From AP-16 sp036395835 (GTDB taxonomy: Bacteria; Pseudomonadota; Alphaproteobacteria; Rhizobiales; Xanthobacteraceae): a stretch of 31,781 nucleotides of DNA. The stretch lies in contig DASWCW010000117.1 of the NCBI GenBank assembly GCA_036395835.1, positions 1-31,781 of the forward strand. Direction: 5' to 3'. Below, piece after piece: positions 1 through 7,807 of the stretch; position 1 is the first letter of the stretch, and each line of letters starts with the position of its first letter. A model generated the notes under the pieces. That model was not told the DNA's origin, searched no databases, and worked only from the letters and a program-made list of their open reading frames with translations. Made by a program: the position numbers and the translations under genes.

Positions 1-9
1 CGTTCGAAC

Positions 10-495
10 TCAAAGCTGCTTCAACAGCGCCTCCGCGCCGGAGATCTCGGCCTTGCCGGGCGCTTCCTCGATGTTGAGGCGCTTGACCATTCCATCCTCC
101 ACAACCATGGAATAGCGCTTGGAGCGCAGCCCCAGGCCGACGGCCGCGCCGTCGAACGTGAGGTCGAGCGCCTTGGCAAATTCGGCGTTGCCGTCGGCCA
201 GAAATTCGATCTTGCCGTCGGCGCCGGTCGCACGTTTCCAGGCTTCCATCACGAACATGTCGTTGACGGCGGTGACCGCGACCGTGTCGACGCCCTTGGC
301 CTTGATGGCATCGAGATTCTGCAGGAACCCCGGCAGATGCATATTGCTGCAGGTGCTCGTGAAAGCGCCCGGCACTCCGAACAGGACCGCCTTCTTGCCC
401 TTGAAGAACTCGCTGGTGCTCTTCCATGCCGGCCCTTCGGAGGTCATGACCCGGAACTTGGTTTCCGGCAAGCGATCGCCGACCTTGATGCTCAT
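10..495 (-). CDS. Peroxiredoxin, Prx5/AhpC-TSA type (glutaredoxin- or GSH-dependent)
   Basis: Cytosolic thiol peroxidase of 161 aa that reduces hydrogen peroxide and organic peroxides. The peroxidatic cysteine is C49 in the PGAFTSTCS motif (residues 42-50), the signature of the Prx5 family (PGAFTPxCS). It is the only cysteine, so there is no internal resolving cysteine; family knowledge then points to recycling by glutathione/glutaredoxin, which is inference. Length is typical of the family and there is no signal peptide. The ATG at 495 is preceded by a purine-rich GGGAGAGA stretch about 9 nt upstream. The gene is complete, with a TGA at 10-12. Upstream lies a palindromic repeat, so it is probably transcribed alone. 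Confidence 0.93.
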   Translation of the reverse strand: MSIKVGDRLPETKFRVMTSEGPAWKSTSEFFKGKKAVLFGVPGAFTSTCSNMHLPGFLQNLDAIKAKGVDTVAVTAVNDMFVMEAWKRATGADGKIEFLADGNAEFAKALDLTFDGAAVGLGLRSKRYSMVVEDGMVKRLNIEEAPGKAEISGAEALLKQL

Positions 496-540
496 GAGGT
501 TTCTCTCCCTAGTAGGCGGACGACACTAGACGGATCTGAG

Positions 541-660
541 GGCGCGTCGTCCCCGCGAAAGCGGGGACCCAAGATCACTGACCGTGGATCATTACGAGGG
601 ACGGTGATCATGGGTTCCGGCTCGCGGCCGCTTCGCGGCCTTGGCCGGAATGACGATTCT
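541..660. repeat. Palindromic intergenic repeat (rhizobial REP-like)
   Basis: The segment between two minus-strand genes contains a perfect hairpin at 549-568 (8-bp stem GTCCCCGC/GCGGGGAC with a GAAA loop). A second, larger palindrome at about 613-650 is bounded by TTCCGG and CCGGAA and has a GC-rich core with GCGGCC repeated around TTCG. It resembles the GGGTTCCGG...CCGGAATGACG repeats found in many copies in Bradyrhizobium-type genomes, from general knowledge. The same style recurs at 7692-7795. Confidence 0.6.
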
Positions 661-695
661 GGTTCTCTGACCTCGTGCCGATCACTTCATCGTCG

Positions 696-1568
696 TCATC
701 GGTTCTCCGGCAGCGTTACCACCTCGATCGCCTGATCCTGCGCAATCGCGGTCAGCCGCAGCATCGCGTCTTCCTCCATCGCGCCCGGCGGTATTCCGTC
801 GAGCTCGAACGCGAACCGCTGCAGGCCCGCGGGCGCTCCCGAGATCGGTTGGGGTATGGGCAAAGCCCAGTCGGGCGTCGGCCCCTCCGCGAACAGATCC
901 ACTCGCGCCGCCTCCGGCGCTCGAACGTCGACCAGGATGCGCGGCCGCTCGCCGTGAGCTTCGCGTGTCACCGCCTCGATCGCAAGCGCTGCTCTCGGCC
1001 CGATCGCGACCAGCTTGGGAACGCGCTGTTCGCTCTGCCGCAATGCGTCTTCGTGCGAGCTCGGTTCCTCGCCGAGCAGGAGCTCGGCCTTGCCGTCGGC
1101 GGGGATGCACAAATTTTCGCAGATGGCATAATCGACGTCGAAGCGCAGCAGGACCGGTCGGGCCGGGTCGCGCGGCAGGACGCGGATCGGAAAGATCACG
1201 TCGTCCGTATACCCGATCGATGTCTCCCCGAGGGTGCCAAAGCGTTTCGGCGCCGGCCACAGCAAGCGGACCGATTCCAGATTTTCCGATCGGGTGAAGC
1301 TGAAGCGGGGGGGAATTCCGGAATCGCCGGGATAACGCCAGTACGTCTTCCAGCCGGGATCGAGGTGAATTTCGATGCCGCCGCGCAGGACCTTTTTACC
1401 GCCGTCGTTCGTTGGTGTTCCGGCGATCAGCCGCACGGCGGAACGCATCCCGCCGTCCCAGGGCGATGCGTCCGCCGCCCGTGCCGGCGAAGCGATGGCG
1501 GTGCCGAGCGCGAGAACGGCGGCGAAACGTGCGAGAAAGGAACGTGCGCGCAAAGGACCTGCGAACAT
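696..1568 (-). CDS. Exported DsbD-like thiol:disulfide interchange domain protein
   Basis: A 290-aa periplasmic or exported protein built from a DsbD N-terminal-like domain. The ATG at 1568 gives a clean signal peptide (residues 1-31, basic N-region, hydrophobic core, cleavage after PARA). A longer frame reaching 1661 would bury that signal behind 31 residues, so the internal start is preferred. After the signal come the WKTYWRYPGDSG block and a CENLC pair within DYAICENLCIPADG, a C-x3-C motif typical of this family and a likely redox site. The membrane and thioredoxin domains of full-length DsbD are absent, so it would need a separate membrane partner. Role in periplasmic disulfide reduction is inferred. 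It is divergent from yqgE. Confidence 0.8.
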   Translation of the reverse strand: MFAGPLRARSFLARFAAVLALGTAIASPARAADASPWDGGMRSAVRLIAGTPTNDGGKKVLRGGIEIHLDPGWKTYWRYPGDSGIPPRFSFTRSENLESVRLLWPAPKRFGTLGETSIGYTDDVIFPIRVLPRDPARPVLLRFDVDYAICENLCIPADGKAELLLGEEPSSHEDALRQSEQRVPKLVAIGPRAALAIEAVTREAHGERPRILVDVRAPEAARVDLFAEGPTPDWALPIPQPISGAPAGLQRFAFELDGIPPGAMEEDAMLRLTAIAQDQAIEVVTLPENR

Positions 1569-1705
1569 GAACGCAGGTTTAGGTGCCAAAGCCGTGCTCC
1601 GCCATTGAATTCGTCGTGATCGTGGCGGCGCCGGGAGCAATGCGGTGGCACTCTGCCGCAATAAGTTTTGTTTTCATGGAAACGCGGATCGGGTAACCTT
1701 TTTCA

Positions 1706-2320
1706 ATGCGTGTCGCGCAGAAGACGCAGAAAATCTCCGGTCGGGGCTATCTCGACGGACAAATGCTGATCGCCATGCCGGCGATGCGCGACGAGCGTTT
1801 TTCCCGCAGCGTGATCTACGTGTGCGCGCATTCCTCCGAAGGCGCGATGGGCATCGTCGTCAATCAACCGGCTGCGAACATCAATTTCTCGGATCTTCTG
1901 GTGCAGCTCGAGGTCATTCCGGCGGCCGACCTCATCCAGCTGCCGCCCCAGGCCGGAATGGTGAAGGTGCTCAAGGGCGGCCCAGTCGAGACCGGCCGCG
2001 GCTTCGTGCTGCACTCGGCCGATTTCTTCATCGAGAATTCGACCCTGCCGATCGACGACGGCATCTGCCTCACCGCCACGCTCGACATCCTCAAGGCGAT
2101 CGCGCGCGGCAAGGGCCCGGAAAGCGCGGTGCTGGCGCTCGGCTATGCCGGCTGGGCGGCCGGCCAGCTCGAGACCGAAATCCAGGAAAACGGCTGGCTG
2201 CACTGCGCGGCGGATTCCGAGCTCATCTTCGGTCCCGACATCGAGGCAAAATACGGCAAGGCATTGCGCAAGATCGGCGTCGAGCCCGGCATGCTGTCGA
2301 GCGAATCGGGACACGCGTGA
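1706..2320 (+). CDS. YqgE/AlgH family protein
   Basis: A 204-aa cytosolic protein of the UPF0301/YqgE-AlgH family. Family signatures are GYLDGQMLIAMPAM at the N-terminus, FSRSVIYVCAHSSEGAMGIVVNQP, a central GGPVETGRGFVLHS block, and ALGYAGWAAGQLETEI near the C-terminus. The length is as expected and the ATG at 1706 is the natural start. The molecular function of the family is unsettled: it was linked to alginate regulation in Pseudomonas, but no enzymatic activity is established. It stands alone on the plus strand between two minus-strand genes and ends facing the EAL-domain gene. Confidence 0.9.
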   Translation: MRVAQKTQKISGRGYLDGQMLIAMPAMRDERFSRSVIYVCAHSSEGAMGIVVNQPAANINFSDLLVQLEVIPAADLIQLPPQAGMVKVLKGGPVETGRGFVLHSADFFIENSTLPIDDGICLTATLDILKAIARGKGPESAVLALGYAGWAAGQLETEIQENGWLHCAADSELIFGPDIEAKYGKALRKIGVEPGMLSSESGHA

Positions 2321-2338
2321 GAGCGGTCTGGGTTCAGA

Positions 2339-2378
2339 AATCAGAATGGCTCCGAGGTCTCGATTCCGACTTCTGATT
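2339..2378. terminator. Possible bidirectional terminator between convergent genes
   Basis: Perfect 8-bp inverted repeat AATCAGAA (2339-2346) and TTCTGATT (2371-2378), with an inner CGAG-GT-CTCG palindrome in the loop. It lies in the short gap between the convergent ends of yqgE and the EAL-domain gene and just overlaps the latter's stop codon. There is no long T-run, so intrinsic termination is uncertain. Confidence 0.3.
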
Positions 2379-5262
2379 ATTGATTGCCGACCCCTGCGAT
2401 CTCGATCTCTTCTTCCGTGAGCAGCCGATAGGCCTCCTCGGCGTCGACCGGCTCGCCGAACACATAGCCCTGCGCGTATTCGCAGCCTAGCTGATAGAGC
2501 TCGACCGCATCGGAATCGGTTTCGGCGCCCTCGGCGATGACGTCCATGCCGAGATCGTGGGCGAGCGCGATGATCGAGCGCAGGATCACCGGCCGTTTGC
2601 CCTTGCCGGTGGTGCGAACGAACGACTGATCGATTTTCAGCGTGTCGAACGGGAAGCGCTGCAGATAGGACAGCGAGGAATGTCCGGTGCCGAAATCGTC
2701 GAGCGCCAGGCCGGCGCCGAGATCGCGGATGCGGCCGAGCATCTGCGCGGCATATTCCGGGTTCTCCATCACCAGTGATTCGGTGAGCTCGAGCTTGAGC
2801 GAGCCGCGAGCCGGCCCGTGACGGCCGAGAACCCCGCGAAGGTCGTGGATCAGATCGTGACGGAGCAATTGCCGCGACGACACGTTCACGCTCGCGAACA
2901 CCGGATAGCGGCTCCGGGTCGCGCGCTGCCATTGCGTGAGCTGTCGCGCGGTGTGCTCGAGCGCGAACAGGCCGAGGTCGACGATGATGCCGATCTCTTC
3001 GGCGACGGCGATGAATTCCGAAGGCGACAGCCGGCCCAGCTTGGGATGGTCCCAGCGCATCAGCGCCTCGAAGCCCGCCACGGTGCGGTCCTCGAGCCAC
3101 ACGATGGGCTGGTACAGCAGCACGATCTCGTCGCGCTCGAGCGCGCGCCGCAACTCCGTCTCCAATGCCAGGCGATCGGTCTTGCGGGCGCGCATGGCCG
3201 GCTTGAACACCTCGATGCGGTCGCCGCCGATGCGCTTGGCGTGATACATGGCGAGCTCGGCATCCTTGAGGATTTCTTCCTTGCGTTGCGACTGTCCCTC
3301 CGCGAGCGCCAGGCCGATCGAGGCGGTCAGCAGGATTTCGCGGTCGTTGAACGTGATGGGGGCGCGCAGCGTCTTGCGGATCGTGTCCGCGAAGGCGGTG
3401 ATGCGGTCGGGCTCGCGCTCGGACAGCAGCAGCAGGCCGTATTGGTCGCCGCCCAGTCGCGCCAAGGTGTCCTGCGGCTTGAGCAGGCGGCCGAGCCGCC
3501 GGGCGAGCGTGAGCAGGATCGAATCGCCGACCGCGACGCCGACCGAATCGTTGACCTGCTTGAAGCGGTCGAGATCGATCACCACCACGGTCGGCCGGAT
3601 CGCCGCGTCGACCTTGGCGAAGGAGAGCGCGGCGTCGAGCCGGTCGAGGAACAGCTCGCGGTTGGGAAGCCCGGTGAGATTGTCGTGCACCGCATCGTGC
3701 AGCAGCCGCTCCTCGGCCGTCTTGAATTCGGTGACATCGGTCAAGGTCCCGACCAGACGCACCACCTCGGCGTCGGAGCCGACCACGGGCCGCGCCTTCA
3801 AGGCGAACCACAGGTAATGCCCGTCGGGCGTGCGCAGCCGGAAGTCCAGCACCAGGCGCCCGCGGCGGCGGTCGAGCACGCCGTCGAGCTGGGCGCGGAA
3901 GCGGTCGCGGTCGAGCGGATGCAGGACTTCGAGCCAGCGTGCCGCGGAGCCTTCCAGCGTGCCGCGCTTGAGGCCGAGCATGTGCTCGGTCTCGGGGCTG
4001 GTGAATACCCTGTCGGCGGATACGTCCCAGTCCCAGATCAGATCGCCGGCCCCGGTGAGCGCCAGCGCCCGGCGCTCCACGTCGGAGACGATGCCGCTGG
4101 TGATGCTGCCGGCAAAGGCGTGCTGCATCACCGTGAAGCCGATCAGCATCACGATCAGCACCAGCCCGCCGAGCAGGGCCGGCGCGATGATGTCGTTGGT
4201 CACCACCCCGGTGACCGCGGCGCCCGCGGCGAACACCCAGACCATCAGCAGCAGCCAGGTCGGGATCAGCAGTACGGCGCGATCGAAGCCGTGAAGGGCG
4301 AGATAGATGACGAGGCCGAATCCGGCGACCGCGACCAGGACCAGCGACATCCGCGCGATGCCGGAGGCGACCGGCGGATCGAACAGGGCCAGGGCCACCA
4401 GGGCGCCGAGGAAGGTCAGCCATCCCGCCGTGATGTGCACGTAGCGCACGTGCCAGCGATTGAGGTTGAGGTAGGCGAACAGGAAAACGAGCAGCGTCGC
4501 CGCCAGGATCGCCTCGCCCGAGGCGCGCCAGATGCGCTCCGCGCCGGCGCCCAGCTCGAACACCTTGCCCCAGAAACCGAAGTCGGTGCCGATGTAGGCG
4601 AGCACCGCCCACCCCAGCGCCGCGGCGGCCGGGAACATGATGCTGCCCTTGACCACGAACAGGATGGTCAGAAACAGCGCCAGCAATCCGGCGATGCCGA
4701 TGACGATGCCGTGGTAGAGCGTGAAGCTGTTGATCTTGTCCTTGTAGGCTTCCGGTTCCCACAGATAGAGCTGGGGCAGACGGTCGGTGCGCATCTCCAT
4801 CACGAAGGTGATGACCGAGCCCGGATCGAGCGTGATGCGAAAGATATCGGAGCTGGGGCTGTCCTGGCGTTCCGGGCGATCGCCCGAGCTCGGCGTGATG
4901 CTGATGATCCGCGAAACCCCGAGGTCCGGCCACAACAGGCCGGATCCGACCATGCGGTAATGCGGCGCCACGATCAGCCGGTCGATCTGCTCGTCGCCGT
5001 TATTGGCGAGCGCGAACACCACCCAATTGTTGTTGGCCTCGCGCGAGCGGACCTCGATGCGGCGCACGATGCCGTCGGCACCCGGCGCAGTCGACACCTG
5101 GATGCGGTCGCTCTCGGTCCGCTGATGCTCGACCGCGTCGGTCAGGTCGATCGCCGGCACGTCGAGGCGGACGTTCACCGCGTCCACCGCCCGCGCCGCC
5201 GGTGCGCCGAGCACAACAGCGATGAACGCCGCCACCGCTATGCTGGCGCAGCTGAAACGCAA
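2377..5262 (-). CDS. Membrane 7TM-PAS-GGDEF(degenerate)-EAL c-di-GMP phosphodiesterase
   Basis: A 961-aa membrane signalling protein predicted to hydrolyse cyclic di-GMP. Order: signal peptide (1-25, ending GAPAARA), a periplasmic sensory domain (about 26-180) followed by about seven hydrophobic helices (about 183-380) in a 7TMR-DISM-like arrangement, PAS domain (about 396-513), GGDEF domain (about 521-686), EAL domain (about 696-951). The GGDEF active-site motif reads GGDQY (604-608), so cyclase activity is probably lost. The EAL domain keeps EALMRW (732 on), LELTES, DDFGTGHSS, KIDQSF and EGAET, so phosphodiesterase activity is likely. The start chosen is the TTG at 5262: GAGGAGGG lies 6 nt upstream and the signal peptide begins directly after it. 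The frame is open back to a GTG at 5409 but adds 49 residues before the signal peptide. Confidence 0.88.
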   Translation of the reverse strand: MRFSCASIAVAAFIAVVLGAPAARAVDAVNVRLDVPAIDLTDAVEHQRTESDRIQVSTAPGADGIVRRIEVRSREANNNWVVFALANNGDEQIDRLIVAPHYRMVGSGLLWPDLGVSRIISITPSSGDRPERQDSPSSDIFRITLDPGSVITFVMEMRTDRLPQLYLWEPEAYKDKINSFTLYHGIVIGIAGLLALFLTILFVVKGSIMFPAAAALGWAVLAYIGTDFGFWGKVFELGAGAERIWRASGEAILAATLLVFLFAYLNLNRWHVRYVHITAGWLTFLGALVALALFDPPVASGIARMSLVLVAVAGFGLVIYLALHGFDRAVLLIPTWLLLMVWVFAAGAAVTGVVTNDIIAPALLGGLVLIVMLIGFTVMQHAFAGSITSGIVSDVERRALALTGAGDLIWDWDVSADRVFTSPETEHMLGLKRGTLEGSAARWLEVLHPLDRDRFRAQLDGVLDRRRGRLVLDFRLRTPDGHYLWFALKARPVVGSDAEVVRLVGTLTDVTEFKTAEERLLHDAVHDNLTGLPNRELFLDRLDAALSFAKVDAAIRPTVVVIDLDRFKQVNDSVGVAVGDSILLTLARRLGRLLKPQDTLARLGGDQYGLLLLSEREPDRITAFADTIRKTLRAPITFNDREILLTASIGLALAEGQSQRKEEILKDAELAMYHAKRIGGDRIEVFKPAMRARKTDRLALETELRRALERDEIVLLYQPIVWLEDRTVAGFEALMRWDHPKLGRLSPSEFIAVAEEIGIIVDLGLFALEHTARQLTQWQRATRSRYPVFASVNVSSRQLLRHDLIHDLRGVLGRHGPARGSLKLELTESLVMENPEYAAQMLGRIRDLGAGLALDDFGTGHSSLSYLQRFPFDTLKIDQSFVRTTGKGKRPVILRSIIALAHDLGMDVIAEGAETDSDAVELYQLGCEYAQGYVFGEPVDAEEAYRLLTEEEIEIAGVGNQ

Positions 5263-5268
5263 TCGACA

Positions 5269-5276
5269 CCCTCCTC
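5269..5276 (-). promoter_or_regulatory. Strong ribosome binding site fixing a TTG start
   Basis: GAGGAGGG on the minus strand, 6 nt upstream of the TTG at 5262. It is close to a full anti-16S match and is the main reason for starting the EAL-domain gene here rather than at the GTG 147 nt further upstream. Confidence 0.75.
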
Positions 5277-5520
5277 GCGGCGGCCCTCGGTTGTTGTCTC
5301 GTCGGCATCCGGCGATGTCTGGAAGCCGATCGGTCCTCCGAAACCGCCATGGATCCGCGGCCGCGGCCCGATGAGTAGCGGGGCGGCGGCGCCAGGGCAA
5401 GATTGTCACGCCTTGCCCAAGAGTGTGTCCGGGATGAGGCGGATCGCAGGACGCCGACGGACGATGGCGGCCGGATATGGTTAACGGCCCGACACGCCTC
5501 CCGGGTGCATCATCTGCGTG

Positions 5521-6528
5521 TCACCTGTCCTCGTTCACCAGCACGATCTTGCCGATGTGAGCGCTGGTTTCCATCAGCGCGTGGGCGGCCGAAGCTTGCG
5601 CCAGCGGGAAGCTGCGGAAGATCACCGGCTTGACCTTGCCGGCTGCGATCAGCGGCCAGACGTTCTGCTCGATCGCGCGGGCGATCGCGGCCTTGTCCTC
5701 TACCGGACGCGCGCGCAGCGTCGAGCCGGTGTGGGTCAGGCGCTTGAGCATCAGCCGGCGAAAATCGACGTTCGCGCGCGGGGAACCCTGAAACGCGATC
5801 TGCACGATGCGGCCCTCGACGGCGGCGGCTTCGTAATTGCGCTCGATGTAGTCGCCCCCCACCATGTCGAGGATCAGATCGGCGCCCTTGCCGCCGGTCG
5901 CCGCCTTGGTGGCCGCGACGAAATCCTCGGAACGGTAATTGACGGCTCTCTCGGCGCCGAGCCGAACGCAGGCATCGCATTTCTCCGCGGAACCCGCGGT
6001 GGTGACGACACGCGCGCCGAACGCCTTGGCGAGCTGGATCGCGTTGGTGCCGATGCCGGAGCTGCCGCCGTGGACGAGCAGGGTTTCGCCGCGCTTAAGC
6101 GCGCCGCGCTCGAACACGTTGTGCCAGACGGTGAAGAACGTCTCGGGGATCGCCGCCGCTTCGACCAGCGACAGCGAGCCCGGCACCGGCAGCGCATTGG
6201 TCTCGTGCACCGGGCAGTATTGCGCGTAGCCGCCGCCCGCCACGAGCGCGGTGACCTTGTCGCCCGGCTTGAAGCGCCTTGCGCCGCTGCCGAGCGCAAC
6301 CACCTCGCCGGCGATCTCGAGCCCCGGAATGTCCGAGGCGCCGGGCGGGGGCGGATAGAGTCCCTGCCGCTGCATCACGTCGGGGCGATTGACGCCGGCG
6401 GCCGCGACCTTGACCAAAACCTCGCCCGGGCCGGGCGCCGGCATCGGGCGCGTCTGCGCAACGAGGACGTCCGGCCCGCCGGGCTCGCGGACGGCAATCG
6501 CGGTCATCTGGGACGGCACGGTGGACAT
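5521..6528 (-). CDS. NAD(P)H-quinone oxidoreductase, PIG3-like, MDR superfamily
   Basis: A 335-aa zinc-free medium-chain oxidoreductase of the quinone oxidoreductase/PIG3 type. Visible features: GroES-like N-terminal half with AAAGVNRPDVMQRQG and the substrate-pocket segment GLEIAGEV; Rossmann motif HGGSSGIGTNAIQLAK; ADLILDMVGGDY; C-terminal IGKIVLV. The usual zinc-ligand cysteines of alcohol dehydrogenases are missing, as expected for this branch. It would reduce quinones with NADPH in the cytosol; the physiological substrate is unknown. The ATG at 6528 has GAGGAAAG about 7 nt upstream. A second ATG seven codons in (MTAIAVREPGG) is a possible alternative. It is divergent from DUF1192. Confidence 0.88.
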   Translation of the reverse strand: MSTVPSQMTAIAVREPGGPDVLVAQTRPMPAPGPGEVLVKVAAAGVNRPDVMQRQGLYPPPPGASDIPGLEIAGEVVALGSGARRFKPGDKVTALVAGGGYAQYCPVHETNALPVPGSLSLVEAAAIPETFFTVWHNVFERGALKRGETLLVHGGSSGIGTNAIQLAKAFGARVVTTAGSAEKCDACVRLGAERAVNYRSEDFVAATKAATGGKGADLILDMVGGDYIERNYEAAAVEGRIVQIAFQGSPRANVDFRRLMLKRLTHTGSTLRARPVEDKAAIARAIEQNVWPLIAAGKVKPVIFRSFPLAQASAAHALMETSAHIGKIVLVNEDR

Positions 6529-6639
6529 CAGCAGCTTTCCTCAACAAACTGGGCGCGGATGGCGCGGCCGGCGCCCCTCTGTAATCGGCGGCGAGGAATG
6601 TGACAACCTCGCGATGCCGCCTTCGGCGAGGTCACCGAC

Positions 6640-6828
6640 ATGACGATCGACGACGAACTCCCGAAGAAAAAGCCCGTGCACGAGATCGGGCAGGACCTCT
6701 CGCTGCTCTCGGTCGAGGAGCTCGCCGAGCGCATCGCGGCGCTCAAGGCGGAGATCGCGCGGCTCGAGGCATCGATGACGGCCAAGCGCGCGTCGCGGAC
6801 CTCGGCCGATCAGTTCTTCAAACGCTGA
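6640..6828 (+). CDS. DUF1192 family small protein
   Basis: A 62-aa cytosolic protein with a charged N-terminus (MTIDDELPKKKPVHEIG), the conserved LSLLSVEELAERIAALKAEI block and a predicted coiled coil through residues 22-48. This is the DUF1192 profile, a small alphaproteobacterial family of unknown function. Size and layout match the family. It faces away from the quinone oxidoreductase and is followed by the CtrA-like box, candidate small RNA and rcdA. Confidence 0.85.
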   Translation: MTIDDELPKKKPVHEIGQDLSLLSVEELAERIAALKAEIARLEASMTAKRASRTSADQFFKR

Positions 6829-6856
6829 ACGCGGCGGCGCAGATTTATCGATCCGG

Positions 6857-6871
6857 TTAACCGGTCGTTAA
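6857..6871 (+). promoter_or_regulatory. CtrA-type binding site (TTAA-N7-TTAA)
   Basis: The sequence TTAACCGGTCGTTAA matches the full CtrA consensus TTAA-N7-TTAA exactly, in a region of otherwise very GC-rich DNA. It lies about 21-35 nt before the predicted start of the small RNA at 6892, the usual position of an activating CtrA site over the -35 region, and about 290 nt before rcdA. Assignment is by consensus only. Confidence 0.6.
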
Positions 6872-6891
6872 GCTTTCTCGCTCACTACTGA

Positions 6892-6988
6892 GATCGTCCA
6901 GCATCTGGACATCGAGTGGCTCCTGTCCACTCTGTTTGACGCCTCCCTGTTATCACTTCGAGCCGCCGGCAACGGCGGCTCTTTTTTT
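6892..6988 (+). ncRNA. Candidate three-hairpin trans-acting small RNA with anti-SD loops
   Basis: A ~97-nt segment without an ORF folds as three hairpins. Hairpin 1: GTCCAG-CAT-CTGGAC (6896-6910), extended by GAT/ATC around a bulged C. Hairpin 2: GAGTGG/CCACTC (6914-6932) with loop CTCCTGT. Then a single-stranded stretch contains CCTCCCT (6942-6948). Hairpin 3 is a strong terminator (6960-6988). Exposed CUCCU and CCUCCC segments are anti-Shine-Dalgarno sequences. This layout resembles alphaproteobacterial sRNAs of the alpha-r14/NfeR or cuckoo type, but homology has not been tested. The 5' end is set by the hairpin and by the spacing from the CtrA-like box. Confidence 0.6.
6960..6988 (+). terminator. 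Rho-independent terminator of the candidate sRNA
   Basis: A perfect 9-bp stem GAGCCGCCG/CGGCGGCTC (6960-6968 and 6973-6981) is closed by a GCAA tetraloop and followed by seven T residues (6982-6988). It is the clearest intrinsic terminator in the window. It lies 131 nt past the DUF1192 stop and 173 nt before rcdA, so it most likely ends an independent transcript. Confidence 0.85.
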
Positions 6989-7161
6989 ACCGTATGAGGC
7001 GGGCGAGCGGCTCCTGCCCCAGCACGATGTGCCATTTCGGGGCAGCGGTCGCGGCCCGAATCTTGCCGCAAGGTTCCCGGGGAGTGTTGCAGTTCGGTCC
7101 TAGACAGGCCCCAGAGTGAAGCGCAGCATGGGGATGTCTAGGGGCAGGTGAGGCGTGCGTC

Positions 7162-7677
7162 ATGGCAGACAATCGGGCCGAAGCGGAGCCTGTGGCGTTC
7201 GGGGAAAGGCTCGCCGGGTCGCAAGCGTTCTCCGGGCTGTTCCGCGAGGGAATGGCGCTGGTCGAGGAGACGGCGGCCTATCTGGATGGCCCGGGCCGCA
7301 ACGAATCCAAGCAATTGGAGCGCGCGGCCGCGCTCGCCTATGCGACCGAGAGCATGCGGCTGACGACCCGGCTGATGCAGCTTGCCTCCTGGCTCCTGCT
7401 GCATCGGGCCGTGAACGAGGGCGAGATGTCGCTCGCCCAGGCCAATCGCGAGAAGGCCAAGGTCAAGCTCGCGTCCGGCGATCCGCGGGACGAGGCGACG
7501 CTGGCGCTCTTGCCGAAGAGCTTGCGCGAACTGATCGACCGCTCGATGCGGCTGCAGGACCGCATCCGCCGGCTGGACGCGACCATCCATTCGCCCAATT
7601 GCGAGAAGCCGGCCGCCAATGCGGTCGAGCACCAATGGGGCCTGCTCAAAGCGGCCTTCGAGCGCGGACGCGGATAG
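7162..7677 (+). CDS. rcdA: DUF1465/RcdA family protease adaptor
   Basis: A 171-aa cytosolic, mostly helical protein of the DUF1465 family, whose Caulobacter member is RcdA, an adaptor that helps deliver CtrA to ClpXP. Matching features: conserved LERAAALAYATESMRLTTRLMQLASWLL core (about 55-82), the helix containing LPKSLRELIDRSMRLQDRIRRLD (about 116-138), and a disordered polar C-terminus. The ATG at 7162 follows a GTGAGG about 8 nt upstream. In Caulobacter rcdA transcription depends on CtrA; here a CtrA-type box lies about 290 nt upstream with a terminator in between, so direct control of rcdA is uncertain. Function by family homology. Confidence 0.8.
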   Translation: MADNRAEAEPVAFGERLAGSQAFSGLFREGMALVEETAAYLDGPGRNESKQLERAAALAYATESMRLTTRLMQLASWLLLHRAVNEGEMSLAQANREKAKVKLASGDPRDEATLALLPKSLRELIDRSMRLQDRIRRLDATIHSPNCEKPAANAVEHQWGLLKAAFERGRG

Positions 7678-7691
7678 ATCCCGACCCGGTC

Positions 7692-7795
7692 GTTCCGGAG
7701 CGCGAGCGGTAAGCCCGCGAAGCCGGAACCTATGAACACCGCGCTACTGGTGGTTGTGGGTCCCGGGTTCCCTCGCGTTGTTCGGGCCGCGGGAC
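7692..7795. repeat. Two palindromic repeats between rcdA and rpmE
   Basis: First palindrome: GTTCCGG (7692-7698) and CCGGAAC (7723-7729). Second: GTCCCG (7760-7765) and CGGGAC (7790-7795). Both fit the rhizobial style of GGTTCCGG/GTCCCGGG palindromes also seen at 541-660. They fill the gap between convergent genes and may serve as a structural or termination element. Confidence 0.5.
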
Positions 7796-7807
7796 GACGT
7801 AGCGCGG

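Noticed and set aside
2818..5484. 888-aa plus-strand ORF
   Set aside because: Antisense of the EAL-domain gene, low-complexity charged sequence typical of GC-rich shadow frames.
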